Part shown: piece after piece, positions 1-8,645 of the stretch
How the letters are laid out: every line of letters begins with the position of its first letter
How positions within the stretch are numbered: position 1 is the stretch's first letter
Assembly (NCBI GenBank): GCA_017555875.1
Contig: JAFZFN010000002.1
Coordinates: 1-64,000, forward strand
Origin: Bacteroidaceae bacterium
GTDB taxonomy: Bacteria; Bacteroidota; Bacteroidia; Bacteroidales; Bacteroidaceae
Direction: 5' to 3'
Length of the DNA stretch: 64,000 nt
The notes under the pieces: generated by a model
What the model saw: the letters and a program-made list of their open reading frames with translations, nothing else
The model's database searches: none
What the model was told of the DNA's origin: nothing
Translations under genes and position numbers: made by a program

Positions 1-90
1 GGCTTATTTAAGTATTATATATACTACGTATATCTAATACAAAAATAAGGATTTTTTTACCTCATCCTTTTTGCGCCATCTCGGAGCGCG
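1..90. repeat. 90-bp repeat, inverted copy at 50375-50464
   Basis: These 90 bases are the reverse complement of 50375-50464 with one mismatch that I can see (GCGCC here, the complement of GGTGC there). The stretch is AT-rich on the left and ends in a GGAGCGCG block. It may continue beyond the window edge. Both copies lie a few hundred bases upstream of paralogous fucosidase genes. Each is bordered by short tandem motifs: here CTTCGGACTTCG at about 103-124. No open frame or transposase is seen in it. Confidence 0.9.
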
Positions 91-149
91 GAATATAACT
101 TCGGACTTCGTACTTCGGACCTTGCAAAATGTCTTTTCCTGCCGAAATA

Positions 150-181
150 TTTGCATTGCTTGGTGGGATGTTGTATCTTTG
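150..181 (+). promoter_or_regulatory. Promoter for the first fucosidase module
   Basis: TTTG at 150-153 and TATCTTTG at 174-181 are separated by 20 nt, which fits the Bacteroidetes primary sigma factor consensus (TTTG, 19-21 nt, TAnnTTTG). Transcription would start near 188, leaving an untranslated leader of about 220 nt before the fucosidase ATG. The leader contains a run of G at about 264-272 and no convincing gene. Confidence 0.7.
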
Positions 182-406
182 CGCTGAAATACGGACATAA
201 CCCATGGGAACACGATATATAGAGCATAACCTACTGATAACAAGCGAATTTACATTTGTAAATATGGGGGGGGGTAAAAACAGCGTTTTCACCCCTGCTA
301 CGGCATTGAGCGATGACGGTCTCTGGTGTGCACACAGCATGCTAGGGTCCGCTCGTTTTTTTTGTATGAATCAATAACACAACTAAAACCTAAAAAACAG
401 TAATTT

Positions 407-1939
407 ATGAAATTCAAAGTTTTGTTGGCTGGCCTTATGGTGCCAGTATTGGGTTTCGCACAGGATTTTGCATTTAAGTCGCAGACTCGGAATAACCCCG
501 ACAATGCGCCTTTGCCTTGCCATCCCGTGCCCCATGAGAGACAGATTTTGTGGAATGAGACTGAGTTCTATGCCTTCTTCCACTATGGTATGAACACCTT
601 TACCGGTAAGGAGTGGGGCTTTGGTGATGAAGATGAGACAATCTACAACCCCAAGGCTATGCCCAATCCCGAGCAGTGGGTGACTTCGGTGAAGGCTGCT
701 GGTATGAAGGGTGGCATCGCGGTGGTGAAGCACCACGATGGATTCTGCCTGTGGCCTACAGCGACCACCGATCACAACATTACCAACTCGGGCGGCGAGT
801 TTGGCCCCAAGGCCAATATCCCCAAGCTCTTTGCAGAAGCCAGTGTGAAGCATGGCATGAAGTATGGCTTCTACATCTCTCCGTGGGACCGCAACTCGGC
901 GCTCTACGGCACCGATCGCTACGTGACTGAAGTGTTCCTCAAGCAGTGTGAGGAGTTGGCTGAGTATGGTTCTGACCAATTCGAGATGTGGTTCGACGGT
1001 GCTCGCGGTGGCGACGGCTACTATGGTGGCGAGGGTGGCTCACGCAATATCGATGCGGCCATCTATTACGACATCCCCAACCTGCGTTGGCGTGTACATC
1101 AGATTGCTCCCAACTGCCTTATGTGGGGTGTAGGTGGCGAGGCCCGCTGGATTGGTAACGAGGATGGCTATGCCGGTGAGACCGACTGGGCGATGACCGA
1201 CCACGACACCGAGGACAATGGTATCCGTGGTACGGGTGACATCAACGGTTGGCTCTGGCACCCGGGCGAGAGCGATGCCAAGGGCACCAGCCACGGATGG
1301 TTCTGGCACAATGGCGAGGGCATACACAGCGCTGAGCGCCTGTTCCAGATGTACCTCGAGACCGTAGGCCGCAATGCTACGCTCATCCTCAACATCCCGC
1401 CCGATCAGTATGGTGTGCTCCCCGAGCATAGTGTAAACCGACTGAGCGAATTGGGCCAGATGCTCCACTCACGCCTCGCAGTGCCTGTATATGGACTCGA
1501 TGAGACCACTGCAGCTACTGACTATGCCAAGACTGCTACCATCGAGGTAGACAAGACCCGCAACGGTGGCAAGTATGAGAAGGAGAACCTCACCGATGGT
1601 GACAAGGAGACCTACTGGGGTGTCAACGATGGCGAGCACAGCGCTACCATCACCCTCACATGGAACACACCGCAGGTAATCCGCTATCTCGTGATGCAGG
1701 AGCCCATCAAGCTGGGTCAGCGCATCAAGGAGTTCAAGATTGAGTATAGCGCCGACGGCTCTACCTGGACCGAGCTCTGCCCCAACATGCAGACCACTAC
1801 CGTGGGCTACAAGCGCATCATCCCCCTCAACGGAAGCACCTCATCAAGCTATGGCAACGGCTACAATGCCAAGAAGTTGCGCATCACCATCGAGGATAGC
1901 CGCGCATGCCCCTTGCTCTCTAACCTCAATGTATATTAA
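407..1939 (+). CDS. Secreted GH29 alpha-L-fucosidase
   Basis: A 510-residue protein with a signal peptide (about residues 1-19, ending GFAQ). It has a GH29 catalytic barrel with the family signature HHDGF near residues 109-113 and the expected catalytic nucleophile Asp197 in the WFDGA motif. A C-terminal discoidin-like (F5/8 type C) carbohydrate-binding domain spans roughly residues 375-510 (DGDKETYWGVNDG region). It should remove alpha-L-fucose from host or dietary glycans outside the cytoplasm. It is about 80 percent or more identical by eye to the protein at 50829-52358. It lies 42 nt upstream of a large secreted protein, likely in one operon under the promoter at 150-181. The family and catalytic Asp are clear; linkage specificity is not. 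Confidence 0.93.
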   Translation: MKFKVLLAGLMVPVLGFAQDFAFKSQTRNNPDNAPLPCHPVPHERQILWNETEFYAFFHYGMNTFTGKEWGFGDEDETIYNPKAMPNPEQWVTSVKAAGMKGGIAVVKHHDGFCLWPTATTDHNITNSGGEFGPKANIPKLFAEASVKHGMKYGFYISPWDRNSALYGTDRYVTEVFLKQCEELAEYGSDQFEMWFDGARGGDGYYGGEGGSRNIDAAIYYDIPNLRWRVHQIAPNCLMWGVGGEARWIGNEDGYAGETDWAMTDHDTEDNGIRGTGDINGWLWHPGESDAKGTSHGWFWHNGEGIHSAERLFQMYLETVGRNATLILNIPPDQYGVLPEHSVNRLSELGQMLHSRLAVPVYGLDETTAATDYAKTATIEVDKTRNGGKYEKENLTDGDKETYWGVNDGEHSATITLTWNTPQVIRYLVMQEPIKLGQRIKEFKIEYSADGSTWTELCPNMQTTTVGYKRIIPLNGSTSSSYGNGYNAKKLRITIEDSRACPLLSNLNVY

Positions 1940-1981
1940 TGAGAAGAAACATCGACACGAACAATTAAAAACACAGAAATT

Positions 1982-4900
1982 ATGAAAAAGACGAATATAT
2001 TACTTTCTGCTGCGTTGATGTTTTTCGGACTCACCGCAAAGGCGCAGACAACGATTACCTTTGATGCCGAGGACTATAAGTCCATCGGCGTATATGACAA
2101 GTGGGAGGAGAGCCCCTTCCGCACAGGCGAACTCGAGGGCAACGCAGGCGTAGCCCTCAACCCCAGCACCACGCCCGACGAGGTGCTCGGCGTAGCTCCC
2201 AACAGCAGTGAGAAGGTGGTAGCCTTCCAGCGCAGCCGCTACGGCAGTAACGTGTATGGCGTGCGCATCGACCTCAAGGAGCCCATCCGCGTGACCAAGG
2301 AGTTGCAGTACGTTCACGTGATGACCTACCTCAAGGACAAACCCGCTGCAAGCCGCATGATGGTGATCGGACTGGGTAGACGACTCGAGGAGAGTTGGAG
2401 CGGACAGGCAGGTCACGACGTAGAGCAGTTCTGGAGCTACACCACTACCAATATAGAGCCCAAAGATGGCTGGCAGGACATCGTGGTGAGCTTCAAGGGC
2501 TTCTCATACTCTAAGGAGGAGAACGCGAATAGCGGTATCGACCTCCACGCACTCGTCATCGTACCCGATCTGCGCACTCCCGACGAGGATGCAGCCGACT
2601 GGGTGGCCTACTTCGACGAGATTGTAGTGGACGGCAACCCCGACAAGCGCTTCTCTACCGAGCAGTATGCCCTCACCTATGACAAGGAGGCTGCTATGAA
2701 CCGTGGCGACCGTGCCCTCAACAAGGTGGGTCTCACCTCAGGAGGCAAGACCTATGAGTCGGCTGCACGCAGCAAGAAACTTTATTCTGACAACACCACT
2801 ACCAGCGTGTTCTCAGCCAAGGCTGGTGCCGAGGTGCAACCCACCTTTAACTACACGGGTGGCTGGATGAGCGGCTATGTATATGTAGACTGGAATGGCG
2901 ACGCCCGTTTCGACGACGGTCTCAATGCCAATGGTACTCCTGCCGAGGGCAGTGACGTAGTGAGCTACAATACACTGCAGATTGGTGAGACATGGTACAA
3001 GAGCGACGGCACCACACGTGGCGATGGTAACGGTATCGGTCAAGGCGTACCCGCATTCACCGTACCTTCAGGTACCGCCGCTGGTTTCTACCGTATGCGT
3101 TATAAGGTAGACTGGAACAGCATCAACCCTGCCGGCGCTAATGACATCATCACCAATGGTGGTGGCATCGTAGACCTCATGCTCGATGTGCATGGCGACC
3201 AAGTTACTGTGAACGCTTCGCAGCTCAATGGTGATATCCGTACTGCCGATGGCACTAACCTGATAAGTTACGTTACAGGCTATGAGCAGCCCCTCAAAGT
3301 GAAGATTTCGCCTGCCCCCGGCTTCGTGCAGTATGGCTTTACCCTTAAGTATGGCTATAATGTGTCGGCCAAGGAGCAGCTCGACGACAAGGGCAACCCC
3401 AACTGGATTGAGGTAAAGGTGCCCTATACGGAGATTGCTGGCGACGGCACCTACACCATCCCTGCCGAGTATATGCGCGGTAGCCAGGTGAGCATCGCGG
3501 GCGACATGCAGCAGGAGCAGCTCTACACCGTCGAGGTAGTAGGTCTTCAGGGCCAAGGCGGCGTGGTATATGCCAATATTGAAACAACGCATGGTGGCAC
3601 CGTTTATGCAACTCAGTACTTCACCGTAGAGCAGGTAGCCCCCATCGCTGTAGAGGGTTACGAAGGTGTGGTTACCCTCAACGACCGCGTGATCACCGTT
3701 ACCTATAGAAGTGCAGCCGAGCCTTATCGCGAGGTATCTTCTCTCACCGAGCTGAAGAACTACAAGCTCTATCACATCAAGTCTAAGAATAACGAGGGAT
3801 ACCTCGCTTGGAACCAATCTATTACCGACACCTATCTTAGCTTGCGCGGTGTGACTAACTTCGGTAGTGGTGAGCCTGGAAATGCTGATGTTCGCGCAAA
3901 GTATGCCGAGGAGGTAAGCCCTTTTGATGAAACCGTTGTGTGGCAAATTATCTCAGAAGATGATAAGTATTACCTCTATCACCCTGCCAAGAATGCTTAT
4001 GTGACACGCGACGGTAGAGACTATAAGTTTACCGAAACCAAGACCGCACTGGATGCCATCCACGTCAATGATGATGGGTCATTTGCATTTCATGCAGGTG
4101 GCGGCTATAGCAACGGTTCAACCAACTTTGCCTGCATCGTAACCAATGAAAGCGAGAAGGCTGTGCGCAACTGGACCTCTACCGACCATGGCGCTAAGAT
4201 GCAGATCATCGAGAACCCCAATGTGTATACCCTCGAATATACCGTAGAGGTTGTGGGCGACGTTGCGGGTGGTATCACCTTGGATGGTGCCGAATATGCG
4301 CATGGTGCCAAGGTGGTGTCTACCCAGTTCCTTACTGCAGCCGATGTGACGGCCAAGACCGTTGTGGGCTACGATGCCGAGGTGACCGTTGATGCAGAGA
4401 ATAGAACCATTCGCGTGGCATACACTACGTTGCCCTCAGAGGTGGTAACCTCCATCACTGAAGGCAAGCTCTACACCCTCGAGTGCCGCTCGGGCGTTGC
4501 GCATAACACAGCGCGCTTTATCGGTATCACCGAGGATGGCAAGATTAGTGGCCAGTCGGCTACTGCTGCCTTCATTAAGTTTGAAAAAGCTAATGAAGAG
4601 AATGGCTATTACATCAAGATTGTAGATGCTGGCAAATACCTCAACCACAACGGAAGCAATATCTCAGCAAGCACCGAGAAGAGTACCGTGTGGACATTGG
4701 GCGTAGGTGGCAAAGACAATGTGGCTAACGTAGTGACCTTTACCATCGGTAATAATAAGTACCTCAACAATAACGGTTCGGATTGCAGCGATGGTACTTG
4801 TGTAAACCTCAAGGCCAACAGCCATGCTGGTGGCCCAGGCTCAGGCAATGCCTGCTCTCTTTGGGAGATGACACAGTATCCTGATCCCACCGTTGAACCT

Positions 4901-5902
4901 GACACTCCTGAGGAAGATGAGGAGGAAGAGATCTTCGTTATGCCTGTAGAGGGTAAATTCTACAAGCTAATGGGTGATAATGCAGCTGGAATGCCTTGGC
5001 TTACCAATCAGTTGAACGGTAGCTCTATCGTAGTTTCTGCTAATGAAGCTGGTGCGGCAATATTCGAGAAGACCGCAAATGGTCTTAAGGATGTAGCCAC
5101 AGGCAAATACCTCGGAATGGACGGAAGCGTAGTGTCGCTCGTTGACAATGAGACAAACGTTACTATCGGTGAGTATAACGACAACAACGCGACTGGTAAG
5201 GGTATCAAGTACTCAGTCAAGGTGAGCAACAACTACATGTACAACAACAATACCGATGGTAAGACCCACGAATCATCAGGTTGGATTAATAACATTGAGC
5301 GCTATTGGGGCTTCATTGAGGTAGCACCCACGGAGATTACCCATACCCTCAACGTGAGCGATGCCAAGTGGGCAAGCTTGATGCTCGGTTTCGATGCTGA
5401 GATTCCCGCAGGCTTGACTCCCTACGTAGTAGCAAAGGTTGAGGGTGGCAATGCCTACCTCACCGCAGTTGAGGACGTACTCCCCGCTAACACAGCCGTG
5501 CTCATCAATGCCGACGAGGCTGGTGGGTATACTTTCGTGTGCACTACCGATGCTCCTGCAGCCATTGAGAACAATATGCTTCAAGGTTCACTCTACGATA
5601 AGACCATCGCTTCACCAGCCTATGCATTGGGCGTGAAGGGTAATGTTGTGGCTCTCTACACCGTGAACCTCGACCAAGCTGACGGCACCGCCTTCATCAA
5701 CAAGGCCTACAAGGCCTACCTGCCCAAGACCTCAGCAACGGCTGCTTCTATCAGCCTCCGCCTCGATGGCTCTACAGGTATTGAGAATGCAGAAGTTACA
5801 ATTCAGGACTCTGAGTCCATCTATGACCTCATGGGTCGCCGTGTGGTGAAGATGGTCAAGGGCGGCATGTATATCGTGGGTGGCAAGAAGGTTATCCGCT
5901 AA
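1982..5902 (+). CDS. Large secreted multidomain protein, probable surface glycan-binding protein
   Basis: A 1306-residue protein with a signal peptide (residues 1-22, ending AKAQ). The N-terminal part (about 23-225) resembles a beta-rich carbohydrate-binding fold. A GEVED-like segment rich in Asp and Asn (YVDWNGD motif) follows at about 285-410. From about 590 there are several repeated modules with beta-trefoil character (motifs such as KLYHIKSK, GKLYTLEC, GKFYKLMG). The last 40 residues (YDLMGRRV...GGMYIVGGKKVI) look like a Por-type C-terminal secretion or sorting tail. Residues 1 to about 755 match the 796-residue paralog at 52401-54791; the extra modules are unique to this copy. The role is inferred from the fucosidase partner: binding or presenting fucosylated glycan. 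No catalytic motif was recognised. Confidence 0.8.
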   Translation: MKKTNILLSAALMFFGLTAKAQTTITFDAEDYKSIGVYDKWEESPFRTGELEGNAGVALNPSTTPDEVLGVAPNSSEKVVAFQRSRYGSNVYGVRIDLKEPIRVTKELQYVHVMTYLKDKPAASRMMVIGLGRRLEESWSGQAGHDVEQFWSYTTTNIEPKDGWQDIVVSFKGFSYSKEENANSGIDLHALVIVPDLRTPDEDAADWVAYFDEIVVDGNPDKRFSTEQYALTYDKEAAMNRGDRALNKVGLTSGGKTYESAARSKKLYSDNTTTSVFSAKAGAEVQPTFNYTGGWMSGYVYVDWNGDARFDDGLNANGTPAEGSDVVSYNTLQIGETWYKSDGTTRGDGNGIGQGVPAFTVPSGTAAGFYRMRYKVDWNSINPAGANDIITNGGGIVDLMLDVHGDQVTVNASQLNGDIRTADGTNLISYVTGYEQPLKVKISPAPGFVQYGFTLKYGYNVSAKEQLDDKGNPNWIEVKVPYTEIAGDGTYTIPAEYMRGSQVSIAGDMQQEQLYTVEVVGLQGQGGVVYANIETTHGGTVYATQYFTVEQVAPIAVEGYEGVVTLNDRVITVTYRSAAEPYREVSSLTELKNYKLYHIKSKNNEGYLAWNQSITDTYLSLRGVTNFGSGEPGNADVRAKYAEEVSPFDETVVWQIISEDDKYYLYHPAKNAYVTRDGRDYKFTETKTALDAIHVNDDGSFAFHAGGGYSNGSTNFACIVTNESEKAVRNWTSTDHGAKMQIIENPNVYTLEYTVEVVGDVAGGITLDGAEYAHGAKVVSTQFLTAADVTAKTVVGYDAEVTVDAENRTIRVAYTTLPSEVVTSITEGKLYTLECRSGVAHNTARFIGITEDGKISGQSATAAFIKFEKANEENGYYIKIVDAGKYLNHNGSNISASTEKSTVWTLGVGGKDNVANVVTFTIGNNKYLNNNGSDCSDGTCVNLKANSHAGGPGSGNACSLWEMTQYPDPTVEPDTPEEDEEEEIFVMPVEGKFYKLMGDNAAGMPWLTNQLNGSSIVVSANEAGAAIFEKTANGLKDVATGKYLGMDGSVVSLVDNETNVTIGEYNDNNATGKGIKYSVKVSNNYMYNNNTDGKTHESSGWINNIERYWGFIEVAPTEITHTLNVSDAKWASLMLGFDAEIPAGLTPYVVAKVEGGNAYLTAVEDVLPANTAVLINADEAGGYTFVCTTDAPAAIENNMLQGSLYDKTIASPAYALGVKGNVVALYTVNLDQADGTAFINKAYKAYLPKTSATAASISLRLDGSTGIENAEVTIQDSESIYDLMGRRVVKMVKGGMYIVGGKKVIR

Positions 5903-5932
5903 ATCATAAATCATAAAATAGAAGTTATAGTT

Positions 5933-6106
5933 ATGAAGAAGACGTATATCACTCCCGAAGTGGAGGAAATCAACGTGGAGGCTGCAGCAATGATTGCTTC
6001 AAGCCCTGTCACCCTCGGAACGAGCGAGGGTATCATTAACTCTGCCGATGCACTCGGCAACGAGCGCCGTGGCAGATGGGGCAACCTCTGGGGCGACGAG
6101 GAATAA
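5933..6106 (+). CDS. Small MKKTYITP-type protein (57 residues)
   Basis: A 57-codon frame starts 30 nt after the large secreted protein and ends just before a terminator hairpin. The product begins MKKTYITPEVEEINVE and continues through an AAAMIASSP segment to an acidic C-terminus with two Trp residues. I recognise the general pattern (MKK-x-Y-x-x-P start, a V-E-rich strand, then an M-I-A-S-S-P-like turn) as a recurrent class of very small proteins of unknown role in Prevotella-like genomes. It has no signal peptide or transmembrane segment. The second fucosidase module lacks an equivalent. Position and coding appearance support it being real; function is unknown. Confidence 0.7.
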   Translation: MKKTYITPEVEEINVEAAAMIASSPVTLGTSEGIINSADALGNERRGRWGNLWGDEE

Positions 6107-6168
6107 TGTGAAACACTCTCATCGCAAAATAAGAATAGTAAGAAAAAGTAAAATTTTTTCATGGTGGT

Positions 6169-6205
6169 GAGGAGTCACGTCGTATGACGCGACTCCTCCT
6201 TTTCC
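6169..6205 (+). terminator. Terminator of the first fucosidase module
   Basis: GAGGAGTC at 6169-6176 pairs with GACTCCTC at 6191-6198, and the hairpin is followed by CTTTTCC. It sits between the 57-residue protein and the S24 gene and probably ends the fucosidase operon. Confidence 0.65.
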
Positions 6206-6227
6206 ACCCTTAATCCTACACACCCTT

Positions 6228-7109
6228 ATGACCGAACAAGAACTACTACAAGTGCCCGAGGAGCTGCGCGAACTGTTTGCCCTCCTCGACGAGCAGGGCT
6301 GGAATCCCCAGCTGTGCAATACACCCGTACCTTACTACGACGCAGGCGTCCCCTGTGGCAGCCCTGCCGACTTGCCCAATCGTGTCCCCGATGGGTATAT
6401 GCTATTGCCGCGAGGCGCGTCGGGTGCCGAGTCCCGATTCTCCATCAGCGTGAGGGGCGACTCCATGGTGGAGGCGGGCATCGACGATGGCGACGAGCTG
6501 GATGTGGTGGTTACGCCCGTGGCCGAGGATGGAGACATCGTGGTGGCAGTCGTGGAAGGAGAAACCACGGTGAAGATGTTTTTCACCGATGGCTATGCCC
6601 GACATTGGCTGGTTCCATGCAACCCGAAGTACCAGCCCATATTGCTCGAGAAATACTACGATGCCTATGTGGCGGGACGCGTGGTGAAGGTGCACAAGGC
6701 AGCCCAGCGGGGCAAGTTTCGCGAGCTGAACGCGCTCGTGAAGCAGTCGCCCGACTACGCGTTGCCTGTCGAGGAGAGCAGGCCCGACGTGGTCGCCCCT
6801 GGCCGTGTGGCGCATGCCGTGGCGCGTGCCTTTGCCGACATCAAGAGTGTGACCTCCTCGGACTGGATTGCTGCCTACTGGGTGCTCATCACCTATGCCA
6901 AGGCCCCCACGTCGTATAGTGCCTTTGCCGAGTGGGCCAACGCACTGGGCGTCGAGGGCATGCCCACCTGCAAGGCCGACCTCTTGCGCAAGGCCGATGG
7001 CGTGTACCTGCTACCCCTCTACCGATGGGAGGAGAGCACCACCGTGCGTGAGAGCACGCTGCAGCGCCGACTCGCCATAGCCAAGGCGCTCACGAAGGAG
7101 CTGAAGTGA
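6228..7109 (+). CDS. S24 (LexA/UmuD-like) self-cleaving protein with a C-terminal extension
   Basis: A 293-residue protein with a complete S24 peptidase domain. The likely cleavage site is Cys43-Gly44 (GVPCGSP). The nucleophile is Ser79 in GDSM and the general base is Lys116 in TTVK. The 37-residue Ser-Lys spacing equals that of LexA and UmuD. The first 40 residues are too short for a LexA-type winged helix, so the N-terminus is UmuD-like. Residues from about 165 form an extra domain I do not recognise. It precedes a repeat array and a BRO antirepressor, which suggests a phage-derived switch or SOS-responsive regulator. Whether it binds DNA is unproven; if it does, the C-terminal extension is a candidate for the binding part. 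Confidence 0.85.
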   Translation: MTEQELLQVPEELRELFALLDEQGWNPQLCNTPVPYYDAGVPCGSPADLPNRVPDGYMLLPRGASGAESRFSISVRGDSMVEAGIDDGDELDVVVTPVAEDGDIVVAVVEGETTVKMFFTDGYARHWLVPCNPKYQPILLEKYYDAYVAGRVVKVHKAAQRGKFRELNALVKQSPDYALPVEESRPDVVAPGRVAHAVARAFADIKSVTSSDWIAAYWVLITYAKAPTSYSAFAEWANALGVEGMPTCKADLLRKADGVYLLPLYRWEESTTVRESTLQRRLAIAKALTKELK

Positions 7110-7112
7110 AAA

Positions 7113-7309
7113 ACATTCCGCTCGCCAGACAAAAACATTCCGCAATTCATTCCGAACATTCCGCAATTCATTCCGCTCGGAGCCGATTTTCGACAAACAC
7201 ATTCCGCAATTCATTCCGCTCCCCACTGATTATTTCGGTGGGGATTGCTTTATGTGTAACTTCGCTCTCGGAAAACGACGACGGTGGCCACCTCGACATT
7301 CCGCAAATG
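7113..7309. promoter_or_regulatory. Operator-like array of ACATTCCGC direct repeats and promoter region
   Basis: The 20-nt unit ACATTCCGCAATTCATTCCG occurs three times (7135-7154, 7156-7175, 7199-7218), with shorter matches at 7113-7120 and 7296-7309. Within a unit CATTCCG recurs at a 12-nt step. A hairpin (CCCCAC 7221-7226 with GTGGGG 7238-7243) follows. A possible promoter consists of TTTC 7233-7236, 20 nt, and TAACTTCG 7257-7264, reading toward the BRO gene. The arrangement fits a multi-site operator for a cooperative regulator, plausibly the adjacent S24 or BRO protein; iterons are an alternative. Confidence 0.6.
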
Positions 7310-7346
7310 TCTATTTATTACATCATTTAAAAAAAAGTAAGAAACG

Positions 7347-8075
7347 ATGAACACAATGATTCAGATCTTCGAGAATGCCGAGTTTGGCAAGGTAAGGACA
7401 ATACGGGATGACAAGGGCGAACCCCTCTTCTGCGGCAAGGATGTGTGCGATGCGTTACATCACACGAATAGTCGTAGAGCGATTGCAAAACTTGTAGACG
7501 AGGGGGATGTAACCAAATGTTACACCCCTACCACAAGTGGAGAACAGCTGATGACCTTCATCAACGAGAGCGGCCTCTACGCCCTCATCATGGGCTCGAA
7601 GCTCGAGAGCGCCCGCCGATTCCGCCACTGGGTGACCGCCGAGGTGCTCCCCGCCATCCGCCGACAGGGAGGCTACATGGTGGTCCGCACCGACGAGAGC
7701 GACGAGGAGGTGCTCGCCCGAGCCATGCAGATCATGGGCACCACGCTCGAGCGCCGCGACCGCGAGATAGCTCGCCTCAAGCCCCGCGCCGCCTATGCCG
7801 ACCACGTGCTCGACTCCATCTCGTGCCTCACCGTGACGCAGATCGCCAAGGAGCTCTCCATGACGGGCCACGAGCTCAACCGCCTCCTCTGCGAGCGCGG
7901 CATCCAGTACCCCCAGTCGGGGCAGTACCTCCTCTACGCCAAGTATGCCCGCCGCGGCTATGCGCAGAACCGCACGGTGGGGTGGCGAGGCTCCGAGGGC
8001 GACCTCATCACACGCACCTACCTGGTGTGGACCGAGGCGGGGCGGGAGTTTATACATAAGCTCTTGGAAAAATAG
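7347..8075 (+). CDS. BRO-family phage antirepressor (BRO-N plus KilA-C)
   Basis: A 242-residue protein. Residues about 1-110 form a BRO-N domain, with typical FCGKDVCDAL and ESGLYALIMGSK motifs and a following RRFRHWVTAEVLP helix. Residues about 150-240 form a KilA-C/ANT-type DNA-binding domain (TVTQIAKELSMTGHELNRLL, then an R-rich loop). Such proteins act as antirepressors or regulators in prophages and mobile islands. It sits downstream of the repeat array and S24 gene, and its stop codon directly abuts a GC-rich palindromic element. An alternative ATG lies 9 nt downstream of the first. It is likely a remnant of, or regulator within, a domesticated prophage-like island. Confidence 0.88.
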   Translation: MNTMIQIFENAEFGKVRTIRDDKGEPLFCGKDVCDALHHTNSRRAIAKLVDEGDVTKCYTPTTSGEQLMTFINESGLYALIMGSKLESARRFRHWVTAEVLPAIRRQGGYMVVRTDESDEEVLARAMQIMGTTLERRDREIARLKPRAAYADHVLDSISCLTVTQIAKELSMTGHELNRLLCERGIQYPQSGQYLLYAKYARRGYAQNRTVGWRGSEGDLITRTYLVWTEAGREFIHKLLEK

Positions 8076-8246
8076 GGACCCCCTCTGACTCCCCCTGCAG
8101 GGGGAGGACTCAGAGTCCGATGAATAACAAACGATTAACGATTAACGACTACAACTATGACAACTATGACAACCAACAATGTAAATAACACCTCCGCGAT
8201 GCCTGCAACACCTCCCCATAGAGGGGGAGGCAGGGGGGGGGTCTCC
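8076..8246 (+). mobile_element. Palindromic element with paired GC-rich stems (no gene)
   Basis: The left arm starts GGACCCCCTC right after the BRO stop codon and contains the palindrome CTCCCCCTGCAGGGGGAG. The right arm contains CCTCCCC-atag-AGGGGGAGG and ends in GGGGGTCTCC. The right arm is preceded by CCGCGATG, a box also seen at the same place in the elements at 10076 (inverted) and 13762. The ATG of the next gene lies inside the element, so its N-terminus is element-encoded. Confidence 0.65.
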
Positions 8247-8633
8247 CCCTTCCAATCGAACGAAACATTCGAACATTGCAAGATGATGGTGTCTCAAGAC
8301 GGACGCATCGAGGTTCAAATCCCAAGTTACTACAGTGCCGAACTCGAGCGCATGGGCAAGCCCGAGAAGACCGTGCGCGGACGCGTGAACATGGTGGACA
8401 CGCGCATCATCTTCGCCCCCTATGCCGAGGCCTCGCGCAAGCCCACCTTCGAGCGGAAGGTCGTGGTGGGTGGCACCACGCTGGCCGTCACCAACGACAA
8501 GGTGAAGGTGTCGTTCCTCGTGCCGCGCCACCTCTCCAAAGCGATGATGACGCTCTACATACAGAGCGAGATCGACGAGGTGAAGCGACGCATAGAGGAG
8601 GACCTCTATGGGGAATTGAAAATTGAAAATTGA
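8157..8633 (+). CDS. Uncharacterised protein, N-terminus encoded by a palindromic element
   Basis: A 158-residue protein I do not recognise. From about residue 36 it looks like a compact domain (GRIEVQIPSYYSAELERMG ... KVKVSFLVPRHLSKAMM) ending in a charged helix. Residues 1 to about 30 (ending PPHRGGGRGGVS) are translated from the right arm of the element at 8076-8246, so the ancestral start has been replaced or lies further in. ATGs at 8157 and 8166 are equally placed. The neighbours (BRO antirepressor, M15 peptidase, DUF3987 protein) suggest an island gene. The clean frame and codon use, like its neighbours, support coding; function is unknown. Confidence 0.65.
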   Translation: MTTMTTNNVNNTSAMPATPPHRGGGRGGVSPFQSNETFEHCKMMVSQDGRIEVQIPSYYSAELERMGKPEKTVRGRVNMVDTRIIFAPYAEASRKPTFERKVVVGGTTLAVTNDKVKVSFLVPRHLSKAMMTLYIQSEIDEVKRRIEEDLYGELKIEN

Positions 8634-8645
8634 AAAGTTGAAAAA

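Noticed and set aside
204..377. 57-codon frame in the leader of the first fucosidase gene (starts MGTRYIEHNLL)
   Set aside because: It spans a G-run, has no family resemblance and no counterpart in the second module; chance in a 220-nt leader.
383..979. 198-residue minus-strand frame over the fucosidase
   Set aside because: Antisense shadow of a well-supported GH29 gene with no recognisable domain.
3068..3946. 292-residue minus-strand frame within the large secreted protein
   Set aside because: A shadow frame caused by codon bias; the plus strand encodes continuous recognisable domains.
7113..7309. CRISPR array at the ACATTCCGC repeats
   Set aside because: Repeats are 20 nt or less, spacers are 1 and 23 nt and irregular, and no cas genes are nearby.
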